NCBI GenBank assembly: GCA_025642075.2
Contig: JAODUO010001086.1
Location: 98,549 to 162,548, forward strand
Length of the DNA: 64,000 nucleotides
Origin: Ridgeia piscesae
Taxonomy: Eukaryota; Annelida; Polychaeta; Sabellida; Siboglinidae
Direction: 5' to 3'
In this document: piece by piece, positions 13,352-25,473 of the stretch
Layout of the letters: the number at the start of each line of letters is the position of its first letter
How positions within the stretch are numbered: the first letter of the stretch is position 1
Notes under the pieces: model-generated
What the model saw: only the letters and a program-made list of their open reading frames with translations
Told to the model about the DNA's origin: nothing
The model's database searches: none
Made by a program: the position numbers and the translations under genes

Positions 13352-13435
13352 TTACAATCTACCAACTGAAGCTGCACTGCAAACAGCTGGGGTCACTGGA
13401 TGCACTAAAGCTGACGTCTTGCCGGCCGAATCCAT
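13352..13435 (-). other. Possible first exon with strong Kozak start below RFX-like sites
   Basis: On the minus strand, gcagccATGGattc is a near-ideal start context. The frame runs MDSAGKTSALVHPVTPAVC onward to a stop at 13352, with a potential donor (GTAGAT) just before it. About 140 bp upstream lie two X-box-like motifs (13578-13591, 13615-13628). The peptide is not recognised and no next exon was found, so this is a weak candidate. Confidence 0.2.
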
Positions 13436-13577
13436 GGCTGCAACTAAGAACCACTGCAGCACTGGTGGAAATAGCAAACACAACGAGAGATTCAACGTCC
13501 TACATTTGTATTATACAAAGCCTAATTGCCTACAGATCGAGTCGTGGAAAAATAAATACTATGTGCGTTCGTGTTGC

Positions 13578-13628
13578 GTTGCCATGGCAACTCATTCGTC
13601 TACACTGCATACGTGTTGTCATAGTAAC
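13578..13628. promoter_or_regulatory. Pair of RFX X-box-like sites
   Basis: GTTGCCATGGCAAC at 13578-13591 is a perfect palindrome and the ideal X-box bound by RFX factors. GTTGTCATAGTAAC at 13615-13628 also fits the X-box consensus. RFX factors drive ciliary genes in animals. Whether a promoter exists here is inference. Confidence 0.45.
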
Positions 13629-13639
13629 AGCCCCATCTT

Positions 13640-16522
13640 GGTCATGGCACATTTCGTATGTACACATACATCGTACAACGGCATGCATACCGGCTGCATT
13701 TTGGTTCACATATACCACTCAGCACCTTGTGTGCAACTGTGCGATCATATTGCAGTACCACACGTCATTTGGTCATGACGACAACTATAACCAGCATGAA
13801 TATGTGCTTTCCAACGCCTACAGAACTATTGTGAGTCACACATAAAAAGCACCAAACAACTAACTACCTGAAGAAATACAAAACCGAGAAACCCACAGCA
13901 CTGGCGCTACGGACAATAAACTACAACTTGAATATGGCAATGCGCAGAGTGCGCAACTCGCACATGCATACAATACATATATATGCATATATATATATAT
14001 ATATAATATATAAATACAAACTTGCATAATACGACTAATGCACTGTGACCAGAATATTACAACTCACTAATACTAAGAACGTACTAACGATAATAGAAAG
14101 CCCGATTCGTGACAGATCTCGTCCAGCACAAAGTATCATGTATGATATGTCAACGATGATAACTCTTGTTCACACTAGTGCTCTGCGGACAACAGCGTAA
14201 CTATTCCATTCACAGACACAAATCAAATAGCTAATAATTCCAACTTCATCTCCGTGGCAACTGCTTGATGCTTGGCATCGAGACGAGTATCATTTGTGAA
14301 TACAACATGAACATCTGAATGCTGACATCTCAACAAAACAGTAACAAATCCAACCCGACCCCCGCATTACCATAGTGATAATTAACAAAGGGGTGTCAAT
14401 TTCAATCTTATCAAAGCAATGACTACTTCGAATTTCTAATGGCAAATGATGATTGAACGTTATCAAGCAAAAAGATTCCTACAATATCGATGCGAAAATG
14501 ATTCTAACCTTTCCAAAGGGGAAACCTTCCCAATATTATTAATGTGACAATGATTCCAACTTTATCAAAGTTACAATGAAACCAATTTCTTTAAATTGAT
14601 GAGTTTGCCATGAAACAAAAGAATGATGGTGCAACGTCGTTAAAGCTATGCATCTGTCAATGGCCACATTACAGTTCTGTGACAATTCGGTGTCTACGAA
14701 ACCGCGTGTCATTCCGGTTTTCTGACATCTAGTCACTGCAAAATGTGTCAAATAACCGACAAAATTATCTCCTAGAAACGGTTATCACTTCCCTTCTACC
14801 ACTTCTGTGAACATGTCACATATGTTGTCTACGTACCCTGTTTGTTGTATCTTAAATTTGCATCACCTGGGCAGTCGTTGTTTTAAACACATCGCCATAG
14901 TAACAGGACATTTTCACTGTGATAGACACAATTCTTGCCACAAACTTGCACAAGTACAAGCGTTTTACCAACAAATTCACAAACATTGATGCTAACATAA
15001 TATTATTAAGGTATTAACCACACCTCTGAGAAAAGGAATATTTGTTACAATATTTGTCCGACCTGGCAGTGAATATCTGCATTTGCCAACATTTATTGTA
15101 ACTTAATTACTACACTTTGTCTGTTTACGATAAGCATTAATATGCATTAGTGTAGAACACTACCCAGGTGATGAAGACCCACTGATACAAGCTAAACACT
15201 GCCCTCAAACTCCATTTTGCAGCACATCCCATTTCATGGCTCGCAGGAACATTAGCTATATATCCACAATTGAAATACAATGATTCCTTTGAACAGTGCC
15301 TACCAGCAGAAGCCTTTGTACAAATCATCTTCACCACAAGGATTTTGGTGTTAAGTTTTGCAGGAGCCCTGCGGCTGATAACGTTATGACAAATATTTAA
15401 TCAGAACAGGCTTAACCTATATGATACATTATCCGCATGATGGTACTAACCCGATTATTATGTCAGCATCATGAGCAGTGCATCACTAATAACTGCGAGG
15501 CAAATCTTAACTGCAAACGTTCAAACTCTACAGTTGTCCTGTGCACCTAACTTCACATTGTATGCCTCTAACGTCTCAACTAATTGCACAAATGCAAGGC
15601 AAATCTACGAGCAACTGATGTAAGATATCTAGGAACGACTTAAAGAAATAGAAATGCACACACGCAACTGTTCGGCAACACATGCACGGTGTTTCACGCG
15701 TGTGGCAACGCCATCTACAAACTACTATCACATCGTCTATTTGAGCGGCAATGGGACATTGCTATCCAAGATTCGTATCACAAAATTGTGCGCGTACCCA
15801 CCGGGCACAGCATGTGCATTGATCTGGGCAAACATAACACAGACGTCGTTACCGCGTGCTTCTTTTAATGCACGAAAAAAACCATCCGAGTGAATGCACT
15901 GCGATGCCGTTTTTAAAAATGCAAAACTATTTTGAGCGTGTAACAGCTACGCGTACGTGCTCATAACCACACACACGTCTCGCATGTGCATTTCACTGGC
16001 GGATTCATTATATTGCTTCGTCGAGTCGAATGAGTAACCAGTACCCAGACAACATTGACTGTGAATAAAATACTATGTGGACACTGGCGGACATTGAAGC
16101 AAACGCCAGTGACGCCATGAAAGCACAACTTCGGCTAAACGCGATCAGTCAGAAGTTGGTATGTACAGGCAGAGTAGCAGATCTAGATATGTTTCAGCTG
16201 AGTTCAGTCACTTTCAATGCCACGAACGAGGCCAAAGAGCCTCGCCACATATCACTTTGATTTCGTTGGAACAAATATGGCATTACAGACACTGCATCTG
16301 TGAGTTTGATTTATATAACTAACATATTCCCAGACTGACTTAAACCTGGACAGCAGGCACCCGTAAACAAAAACACTTGTGCAAACACCAACTTGACCAG
16401 CGCTCTATGGTAACAGGAAACCGTATCATACTGAAGAACCACAGACATGGCAACTGGAATGAAACTTACACTAAACAACAACATTTCCAACATCTCATCA
16501 AGGCACGCTACCACACCATCCG
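13640..16522. other. Downstream flank of MEIOC, no coding sequence recognised
   Basis: AT-rich with a short TA run near 13978-14005. It should contain the MEIOC 3' UTR at its right end (minus strand). The closest clear TTTATT (minus AATAAA) I noticed is near 15092, so the poly(A) site is not resolved. Confidence 0.45.
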
Positions 16523-16785
16523 TCAGTTCTCCGAACTGCTCTCGGCGCTGTCTTTCGTGACATCGCTCTCCTTCACCTCCTGACCTCCGTCCGAGGTTGC
16601 GTCCACCTGTCCAATGACGTTGGCTCCGAGGAAGTTCGAGAAGCCGTGACTTGCCATCTCGGCTGATTTGAGACACTGGGGTGGCATGTCCTGGCTGGAC
16701 AGTTGCAGAGCACACCACATCGCCGTGCGGCTTCGGCAGGTCTGCATCGTCAACTCTCGGATGGCCGCGGCCAGCGCCAGCACAT
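16523..16785 (-). CDS. MEIOC: MEIOC last coding exon
   Basis: The exon follows a tttccag acceptor and supplies two bases to complete the Asp codon split by the previous exon. It encodes VLALAAAIREL, then RSRTAMWCALQ, and ends in an acidic Ser/Glu tail with TGA at 16523-16525. The first segment matches the end of the conserved MEIOC C-terminal domain (human: a DVFALASAIKEM-like and a WCALQ-like motif). The tail beyond is poorly conserved. It is the 3'-most of seven phase-compatible exons. Confidence 0.9.
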
Positions 16786-16907
16786 CTGGAAAAGTATTTT
16801 ACGATGTAATGAAAACATATGTACTTACACAGTGCTTAGGACTTGAATGTGCCCTACCCATTAAGCAGGCTTTACCCCCTTATTGACTGATGTGGGGTAA
16901 TTACACC

Positions 16908-17312
16908 ATTTTGTTAATGAGATTGTCCAAGATACGTAGACAAATATAATACCTTTGTTTTCAGTAGAGAATGATGCATAAAATCAACTTGCTCTTTTGC
17001 CTCCTTCATGGCGAAAATGTCAGGTGTAAAGTAATGTGACCAAACTCAACATACATTTCAATTCATTTGTACATATTTTGCCATATACAAAATGTTACCA
17101 AACTGTGAATTTGTTGTGGTAACTTCATTGTTTATTTATCTGCTTTCTAAAGCTATATCATGTTTAAAAACTCTGAGAAATAATAAAAACATGTCAATTT
17201 TAAATGAAGGCATGTCCATTTTCTTATGCTGACAGACTGGTTTTGTGGAAATGATTAGACACTGGCCGCAACTCATCTGCACTCGCTTCAGGATAAAATG
17301 GGTTAAAATCCA
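16908..17312 (+). repeat. ~400-bp dispersed repeat, copy A (piggyBac-like end)
   Basis: Closely similar in the same orientation to 23655-24077. Shared blocks include gtcaggtgtaaagtaatgtg / gtcaggtgaaaagtaatgtg and gctgacagactg.ttttgtgg. It ends cttcaggataaaatggg followed by TTAA. That end, reversed, is CCCATTTTATCCTGAAG after TTAA, the pattern of piggyBac termini. Confidence 0.75.
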
Positions 17313-17657
17313 CATGAAATAACCTGTGGCGCCTCTGGTGGACATAGGTGATGGAATTCGGCGTTGAAGACAAGCACTGTTTGCACTTAATGCTTCCCAG
17401 AGATGCTGACTCCGCCATAGAATGATCAAGACTTTGTCAGGGGACAAATTAAATGCATTGGATCATCCTAACTTCCAGACACCATGCTGTATGCAAACAT
17501 ACTTTATAATACATGCAAAACATGCAATAACAATAACGGAGCTTCTATAAAACAAACCTAAAACGGATGAAGCCAAAGTGATGACAGGAGTAAGACGTGT
17601 AAGCATATACCGAATCTGATTCCAAGAAACAACCACTACCCTAGTGCTGCCACCTAC

Positions 17658-17838
17658 CCTTCTCTTCCTGGTAGCGTGGGCCCCCATTGCGGTGTCGGTT
17701 CGTGGCGTTGACGATTTCCTCCTTGCGCCGAGTCTGTACTTTGCGTATGCCTTCGAGCCACATGTCCATGGCGGACAGGATGTTGGGGTGAAGCGTCTTC
17801 CCCCGCAGCTTCTCCATCTTGCCATTCAGTGTCGTCAC
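17658..17838 (-). CDS. MEIOC: MEIOC exon: core of the conserved C-terminal helical domain
   Basis: This 181-nt exon (acceptor tgttgccag, donor GTAGGT, exit phase 1) encodes 60 residues. They include LNGKMEKLRG, LHPNILSAMDMWLEGI and RRKEEIVNATNRHRNG. These match the most conserved block of MEIOC, a meiotic prophase protein. In mammals MEIOC binds the RNA helicase YTHDC2 and destabilises mitotic transcripts so that germ cells stay in meiotic prophase. Residue conservation is high enough to be certain of the family; the partner in this animal is inferred. Confidence 0.95.
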
Positions 17839-18594
17839 CTGGCAACACAAGGGATGTGGGTGGTTAAAGGGGAGCAGTTCAATCCTCTACTTGGAATTGG
17901 CTGACGCAGTGATTTGTACCAGGAAGGAGAGTGTGAAAAAATGGACCAAGAGGGCATGAAATCTTTTGTACCGTATATAGTTAGTTTGTAATTGTATTTG
18001 GGTGAATCATGATTACAGCCCAGTATCTTAACTATAAATATATAATTGGCTTTTTCTCTGGTTATTCATGAGGTGACCAGAAACACAGCTAAATTGTGTG
18101 AATGCAGCAAAAGGACTGGTCATTAGTGGTCTTAGTCAAGAGGTACTTCCATTCTACTCAGCCATCCCAGTGATCAGAATGCAGTTGATATCAACATGTA
18201 TATTTCATTCTATGGTTGTCTAGAATATTATTTTTATATGTTTGTTACCTACAGATAATTAAATAAACATAAAAAACAAACTCAACTTCAATTTACCGAA
18301 AGTCAAAAAGTCAATAGTTTTGAAGATACCATTTTATTTATGATCTGCAGAAGCAATTGCCACTGGCCTGTCACAGATAAAATACCAATTAGCTATGCTT
18401 TTTCAGGCAGCCCACCTAGTTTTTATATTTTGTCTTGTCCTGAGGAACACTCGGTCAAACACAGACTGTGTACTACCTATGTACCCTAAGATATGCCTCC
18501 ATGGATGCAAAATTTGAATAAGTTACTTAAGGGTTTTGAAAAAATTTCAAATTTTTACGAGAAATTGTTATTTCCTTTCCGCTTCGATTTAAGA

Positions 18595-18670
18595 GTTCCT
18601 CTGTTTTCATGGCGAATACAGAAAGGTGACTGAGTCCACCTTTCTGTATTCACCATGAAAACAGAGGAAC
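18595..18670 (-). repeat. 34-bp-arm hairpin (short inverted repeat) in a MEIOC intron
   Basis: Arms 18595-18628 and 18637-18670 are reverse complements, with one C/T difference that becomes a G-U wobble in the MEIOC-sense transcript. The loop is 8 nt (actgagtc on plus). Weaker pairing continues outward (tttcctttccg / gaaaggaaat). It may be a MITE or a Dicer/ADAR substrate. Confidence 0.85.
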
Positions 18671-18731
18671 CGTTAGAGGGAAGCAGAAAGGAAATACACA
18701 TTTCATATAAACAATGTGTAACCTTACTCAC

Positions 18732-18866
18732 CTTGGCGTGTTCCCGCAGTGAGTCGATTATGAGTCGATCCACCCTGGAGGGGTTGGAAGGCAGGCGAGG
18801 GATGGTAATGTTGTTTGCACTTGACAGTTTCTTGCCAGGGTTCTGACGTGCCAACTCAGCCTCAGT
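18732..18866 (-). CDS. MEIOC: MEIOC exon: NPSRVDRL motif
   Basis: 135 nt, phase 0 at both ends, between a ctgtctgtag acceptor and a GTGAGT donor. It encodes [16 protein letters not shown], then [15 protein letters not shown] and an LREHAK end. The GKK.SS.NN..(I/V)[12 protein letters not shown] pattern is diagnostic for MEIOC. A long inverted-repeat hairpin lies 61 nt into the downstream intron. Confidence 0.96.
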
Positions 18867-19428
18867 CTACAGACAGACAGTGGACACTGGTCAGACACTG
18901 GCCACAGCAGGGCAGTTCCACACTCAGTTTCACAATCCAACATGGCAAACACATCTCTACTTCTGCAATATACCATATGGGTGTAAATGATGGTGCACTT
19001 CGGATGGTGCTGTAGCATTTTGATCTTTCAGTGTTTCCTCCGAGTACAATGATGAGTGAGGTGGCAGGATGGACAGAGTGAGCAACAAAGAAGTGATAAA
19101 CACTAACTGGGTCTGGGGAATGGCAACCTCGAACAATTTTAAAACTACCTTCAAAATGGTGCAAACCCAAATGTCCAGTGAAAAGTAAATCACTGAACAT
19201 ACCTAGATTAATATGAAAATACATCAGAGACCAGTAATATGTCGATTATTATGCTATAAAAAGATTAAATCACTCAAAAGCGTTTATTCATACAATACGA
19301 ACATGTTAACTGTACAAATAAGTACAAATTAGATCAACTAAAGATCAATAAGATTGACCAACTTCAACACAGACAGGAATCCACTAACAAGAGAAAGAAA
19401 AACCTCATTTCGCGCTAACTGTACAAAC

Positions 19429-19513
19429 CTTCTTGCGTTCTTTTTCTAAATTCTTGAACTGTTCCGACGCTTCCTCTAAGCACACATGCAGCTCATTGGA
19501 GGGACCTGTGCGC
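19429..19513 (-). CDS. MEIOC: MEIOC exon: coiled-coil start
   Basis: This 85-nt exon encodes 28 whole codons (RTGPSNELHVCLEEAS, then EQFKNLEKERKK), preceded by one base completing the CG of the big exon. It corresponds to the GPA.ELH.RLEE..EQW..LEKERKK stretch of vertebrate MEIOC, the beginning of its coiled coil. The acceptor atcatcag at 19514 keeps the frame open. The closer gcgcacag would shift into a stop, which fixes the exon start. Confidence 0.93.
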
Positions 19514-20262
19514 CTGATGATTGCAGAACACATCAACAATGACATTATTATAATAAATTATAAAGAAACAGGTATGAATTGTCTGTGTAAATAGAGGAAT
19601 TATTGATGGGCAATTCAAACATAATTAAACACGCATAACTGTATCTTACAACAGTTACGTAATGTGTGCCTTTAATCATACACTCCAGCCTCCATGTTAC
19701 ATAACATGTATACGACAAGCGTTAACAGTCACAAAAAACACATTATCTTATGGAAGTGCAGAGGGAGTACGCACGTTTCTCTTTTACGTATTTATAAGAG
19801 AGATCATGCAACGCCCCCATGCCTATAATACATCAATTTGCAATAGCTTTCACACGTCGCTGGTGCCGGTGAACATAGATCTGTCCTGACAGCACTGGTT
19901 ATTTATTCATCAGTCGCCTGCATGCTAATAGTACTACACTTGCATTCAAACAAGCTGCTCAAAATATTAAAAAAATTCTGTCTGTGTATAGATTAGTTCT
20001 TACCATCAGATATTTCAGGAATTGTACAGCCCAGAATGCAAAATTTATCAAATGCATTTTACAAACGCATAGATCAGACACAATAATCATTACGAGTTGA
20101 AATCATCTCGTGTCTGAAACGTTACTTTCATTTTAACAATACATCCAAGACTACTATTGATATTCCAACAGGTAAGGTATCGTTTTATAGTATAAACTAA
20201 AAATGTACACACACTATGAGTATTGATGAAGCTTTCCTGTCTAACAAGGATAAGAAACTCAC

Positions 20263-21543
20263 CGAGGCGGCTTAAATCCATGAAAGAATGGCGGCATCCC
20301 ATTGAGGAAATGATGCGAAAACATGTCAAAGTATACGTCGTGACCGGAGCCGAAGAATGGTGGCGCCACCCTGCTGCGTATGATTGGCTCAAACTGCTGG
20401 CAGTACGGGTCAAAGGTCGCCTCCATGCCGAACTGTCCCTGCAGGTGGGGTGGTGGAAAGGTGGGGTGGAACTTTGCAGGGAACGCAGCCGTTGCAGGCG
20501 GCAACCCGGAGGTGAATTCCGGCAGTACGATGTCATCGATGATCTGCCCCCGGTGGTGGGCATAGGCGAACTCCTTCGGGAACGGCACAGGATGCTCAGT
20601 AGAGAAATGGTCTGGAAGAGACAGACTGCCATGCGGCAGGCACGCCTCGGCGGAGCCACCAGCATATCGCATGTCGTATCCTGTGTCGCTGACGTGGCGC
20701 TGTCGGGTGTAGAAGGGGAAGCTGTGCGCGGCCCGGTACGACGCCATGGTGGGCGGGCCGGGCTGGGCCGCGACGGTCGGCCGCCGCTCGTACGTTGTCG
20801 CGATCGGCGACTGGTGAGGCACGGAGTGGGGGATGAACTTCTGGAAGCTGACCTTCTGCTGTTGCTGCATCAGTATGCGGTGGTAGCAGGCGTTGGCAAC
20901 AGCCTGCTGTTGCTGCTGCACTTCAAAAGGCACCTGGCCGCCGTTGCCATCGCTCAACGAGTCCGGCGTGCACGGATTCGAGTATCCACCACCGATGTAT
21001 CCGCTGGGACTCTGGGTCATCACCGAAATCGGCTGCATGACGTTGCTGACTGGCGGCTGCGAACGGAATTGCACGGTGTGCGAGTCACATGGCCGCATAT
21101 CCACGTGGAGCCGCCCCCTATCGTACGCCTTCTCTCTCATGGCTGACTGCAGAAGATCGCTGCCACTGCTGCAGACAGTTGCGCCACCTGCCGACATGTG
21201 CAGCTGCTGCGCCTGCTGTTGTGCGAGCAATTTCTTCACGAGCAACTCCTTGTCGAAGACATCGGCGGACTGCGTCATGTCATGGCCGTTCGTCTCCGGG
21301 TGTGCGTACAGTGGCAGTGTGCCATGCCTGCCGCGAGAGGGGGCTTCGAAATGCGTGCTCTCACGAAATACATCGTCCTGACCGTTGCCATACTCGGAGG
21401 GATGTGCTGGCCATTTGTCAAGGCCAACGACCCGGCCATGGGCGCCGCTCTGTCGCTGCTCTATGCCGACCGCCTGGTGCTGCGACGCTGACATCAATAT
21501 GTCGGCGCCGTCAGCGAGATGACGCGTCGTGAACAACGGTAAA

Positions 21544-21575
<32 letters not shown>

Positions 21576-21834
21576 CAGAGACTTGGTGTAGTGCAGTCTC
21601 TCGCGATTGTACTGAGACTGTCGAGGCTGCTCCCTCACGGTGTACTGGGGGTCCGTGTATCCCGCGGACGTATCCGGCAGGAAGCTGGATCCGAGATCGT
21701 GCTGGTCCAAGTCCCACAGGTGATCTGTGCGCTCCAGGCTGCCGTACGACACCGAGTTGTGCTCTGAGTGTATGGATGGCGTGCTACTGGTGGCGCCACC
21801 TGATGACCACAGGCTCAAGTTATTCCCTGGAGAT
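20263..21834 (-). CDS. MEIOC: MEIOC large central exon
   Basis: A 1572-nt exon (523 whole codons plus split codons at each end), from ctctctggcag to a GTGAGT donor. The protein is low-complexity and rich in Gln, His, Ser, Pro and Tyr. Two glutamine runs occur, near 21545-21580 and 20900-20920. Its C-terminal part is rich in Phe, His and Pro (for example FFHGFKPPR), as in the region just before the coiled coil of other MEIOC proteins. A single very large middle exon is also typical of vertebrate MEIOC. The 307-aa plus-strand frame opposite it is antisense shadow caused by GC-rich codon use. Confidence 0.9.
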
Positions 21835-23654
21835 CTGCCAGAGAGATAACACACATTGTCATTCTGATAGTTACGAAAACAAAATGGCAAAAAAAAACCT
21901 CAGTCTTTGGACTAGTCATCTGGATAAAATGTTTTTTTTCTGTCTGGATCACCATTGTAAACCAACTGGTCTGATTCAGGTTAAGCTGATTTGAGTATTA
22001 CCGGTGTCTTAAAAATTATTTCTTAGAATGTATTACTATCTCTTAGCATTTTAATGGAACACTCCTGAGTGGAATAATACTCGCAATGAGGTGTGTTAAG
22101 TCTCCTGATTTCTGCGGGAGACTCCAGCTTTTCATGTCTCCCTCATAGTTTTTATTATTTACCTCCAAAATGTCAGGCTGTAATTTCAATAAATAAATTT
22201 CAGCCTGACACGTTAGGTACACGTGTGACTCGGATTGTAATTTACTTTAGTGATGCCGGGTGGGAAGTAAACACAATGTCCTTCAGTAATCAGTATATCA
22301 TCGCAGCAGAGAGCTGTTTTGCACAGTTGGTTGCACAGATGGATTAAATTTGTCTTGTACTATTGAATTACCATTCTTTATATTGTCACTTATCATAAAG
22401 CATTATTATCTTCTTTATCGTCATTTAGAGACTGTGTTTACTGTATGTCTAATTTATTATAAAGGCATGTGATGTCTATTAATTATAATTCCATCACAAC
22501 TAACCTATATAATTTTGTGAATGACTGGAACTAATTTATGATTTCAGAAATCGTGTACATGATTACGAAATATAATTTATTTTTGCTACATTTACTATGG
22601 CATAATTTAAAAATTAAACTCATCACTGACTATATCTTAGCATTACCCTAACGTGTAATTTAATACTGTGCTGTTCAGTAAAATTATATTTCTTTCACAT
22701 AATTTAGAGAGTGGTTCTCATTCATATTGGTCCAGTGAGTGTTTTCTTTAATGTTTTCATTATTTTTACCATGTTTTGCTGTCATTCCTGTAGTGTCTGC
22801 GACACTGCGTGTATTGTATATTCTGATGTTGTTCAAATGGTGAAAATAAAAGTTTTCACCGTGCAGTGTTTGCCCTGTTACATGATGAGCAAGGTGGGTC
22901 ATCTCGCTGTTTTTCTAAGCCACCTCGCCCAAAATATGCTGACAATTGCCACCATGTAGCTATTTCCTAGACTAAACATGTTTACATGCTGACACCTTGT
23001 AGTAATGCATAAATTTGTTTCCCCTCTAAAAGCCAGTGAACATGTTAAAACATTTTCAATTCAAATCAATTCAATTCAGAAAACATGCACAATTTTGAAG
23101 TTAGTTTTTAAGATAGTTCTGTGAGTCAGCCCACGAAACAACATACATTTACTGTCACTCCTTCTATGCCCACTGTACCTCCTCACCCATCATTTGACTC
23201 AGGGCAAACACTGCAGTGAACTTCAATCATTTGATGATGTGTGGTGAAATCAAATTTTAGTGGCTCGATTTTACTTAATGTACAAATTGCCAGTTTTGAC
23301 ATTTCCATATCTTAACAGCTATGCTCTAGATGAATCACTGCTCTGCATAATAATGCGACATTTGTCCATGAAAACATACTTTGAAGTGGGGTCAACTGAC
23401 AACGGCACCTATTTTTGCCCACCTGAGACCACGTCGTATTTTTGGCGCCATCAACATTAATATTATTTTCATAAATAAAGTGACACTGAAATGTTGACCA
23501 AAGTTGTTACTTTAGAGTACTTCTTTATTAGTTATAAGAAATGAGCCATAAAATTATAAATTGTTGACAGAAAATATTTCACAAATTTGCATAATTCCGC
23601 TCAGCGACGCCACATGTTGGTGATTCAAACGAATGACATGTGGTATGACAAAAA

Positions 23655-24077
23655 AAATTACATAATGAGATTATTATCCAAGATATGTGGACAAGTTTTA
23701 AACCAGTTTTTCAGTAGAAAGTAATGCATAAAATAAACTCAACTTGCTCATTGACATGTTGCTTCCTTCACGGTGAAAATGTCAGGTGAAAAGTAATGTG
23801 ACAAACCTCAACATAGGTTTGAATTTACTGGGCATGTTTTGCCATATGACACTTATAATATGTTATCAAACTATATGAGTATGTCGATGCGACTTGATAG
23901 TTTATTTGATCTACTTTCTAATGGTATATCACATTTAAAAATGTATTAAGAAATAATAAAGTTATGTCCATTTTAAAGGCCTGTCATTTGTTAATGCTGA
24001 CAGACTGATTTTGTGGAAATGATCAGGAACTGGCTGCAACTCGTCTGCACTAGCTTCAGGATAAAATGGTTAATCAC
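23655..24077 (+). repeat. ~400-bp dispersed repeat, copy B
   Basis: Second copy of the repeat at 16908-17312, in the 21835-24982 intron of MEIOC, with small indels. It also ends at a TTAA (caggataaaatgg|ttaa). Confidence 0.75.
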
Positions 24078-24307
24078 TTCCTGGTCAACACATTCTGGTA
24101 TAATCGTGATGGGAATGAGGAAGTACCACCATCATAATCAAACTGGGCTCGTGTTTTTTTAACTTGTTACATTTACTAAGTTATTATTTGTTGTTGTACT
24201 AGCACTGTATGGTGATACCATGGTTACATGTACATTAATCAGCAAATCCTTCTTTCTGGGTTTGGATGTCAGTATGTGTGTGCGTGCGTGCGTGCGTGTG
24301 TGGTGTG

Positions 24308-24338
<31 letters not shown>

Positions 24339-24352
24339 ATATGTTTGTGATA

Positions 24353-24629
24353 GCTTTATGCAGAGACCCATCCACCCACCACTTGGACGGGTAAATCTTG
24401 TTTTGGATGGGTAGGAATATGGGTGGACGGGTAAAAAATCTATGAACAAAAAAGGTCTTCATAAATCATAGATACTGTCAGTTATGCCTTAGAAATTATT
24501 GTAAATGGTGCCACATGTGTGTTTGTAGTCCATTTCAGGACATTTAAAGTTTGTAAACTGGCTTAATAATTGACATCCATGTGTCCACCAAAAAAGTGTG
24601 ACTGGCAAAAATGTGATCTTGCATAAAGC
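24353..24629 (+). mobile_element. MITE copy 1, termini GCTTTATGCAG/GCATAAAGC
   Basis: About 277 bp between gctttatgcagagacccat and cttgcataaagc. The inside holds ggatgggta/ggacgggtaaa direct motifs, gttatgccttagaaat and tgtttgtagtccatttcag. The same sequence recurs, sometimes reversed, at 31346-31631, 31739-31946, 33049-33328 and 33331-33620, and in part at 29727-29825. Small size, terminal inverted repeats and no ORF indicate a MITE. Confidence 0.85.
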
Positions 24630-24982
24630 CTTCCTGTATGTGTTTGAGCGTGTATGTGTGTGTATGCACGCATGTGTGTGCATAAGTGTGTACAACTACA
24701 ATGTACCTGATGTGCAAGACAAGCGTACAAAATACTGTGTCACAAATACATGATGTGGTTTGTATGTTATGTGTTCATATGTACATGTTTACACAACACA
24801 TTTTCTCCTAAGATGTCGAATTTGAAATGTCACACGAAGATCAATCTGTCAAGTTGATACATCAGTTCAGAGATGTGGTGTTTTAGTTTAGATTCAACAC
24901 CTTAAGAATCATATTTGTGAGAAAAATGTAAGCAATACAGTGACATACATGTATGTAATAATTACTTTGTTAATTCACTTAC

Positions 24983-25473
24983 CCATCAAATGAGTAAACG
25001 TCACCACTGTGCGTACTCTTTGACTTTGACTCGACACTGTTCCCGTCGCAGAAGCCATTGTCAACACTGAGCTGCGAATGCGAATCGTCATCAATGAGTT
25101 TTGAGAGGAAGTCATTGAGTATGAACCCCGCATTTGGCGACGCGCTAGACCCGAGTCCGTCAACCAACCGGTCCACCACGGTGCCGTCTAGCTTCTCGAG
25201 GAACTGCTCGCTGGCCTTGAACTTGTTGGCCGTGTCGCTGCAGAAGGCATTGCTTCCGAGTTGATCGGGGGCTAGGTGAGTGTCACAGGTCGGCGTAAAG
25301 TTGAGGGAAATGTCAGCCGGGGCGGTTGCCTGTGAATCTACGTGGCTCCACGTTGTGTAGTAGGACGTCGGGTCGACCCCCTGCTGATGCTGTTGGCGCA
25401 ACATGGCGTCCTCAAAGTGACCGGAACCGTTGGAGCCGAATGCGTCAAGGACCCCATCGATTGATGATGCCAC
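24983..25473 (-). CDS. MEIOC: MEIOC N-terminal-region exon
   Basis: 491 nt, acceptor ttccgtcgtag and donor GTAAGT. Entry is phase 0 and exit phase 2, fitting both neighbours. It encodes SSIDGVLDAFGSNGSGHF, a Gln-rich patch, and an acidic Ser-rich stretch with FILNDFLSKLIDDDSHSQ. This region is poorly conserved in MEIOC, so the assignment rests on open frame, splice phase and position. Confidence 0.82.

Noticed and set aside
20223..21146. 307-codon plus-strand open frame
   Set aside because: It is antisense to the large MEIOC exon, has no homology, and is explained by the GC-rich codon use of that exon.
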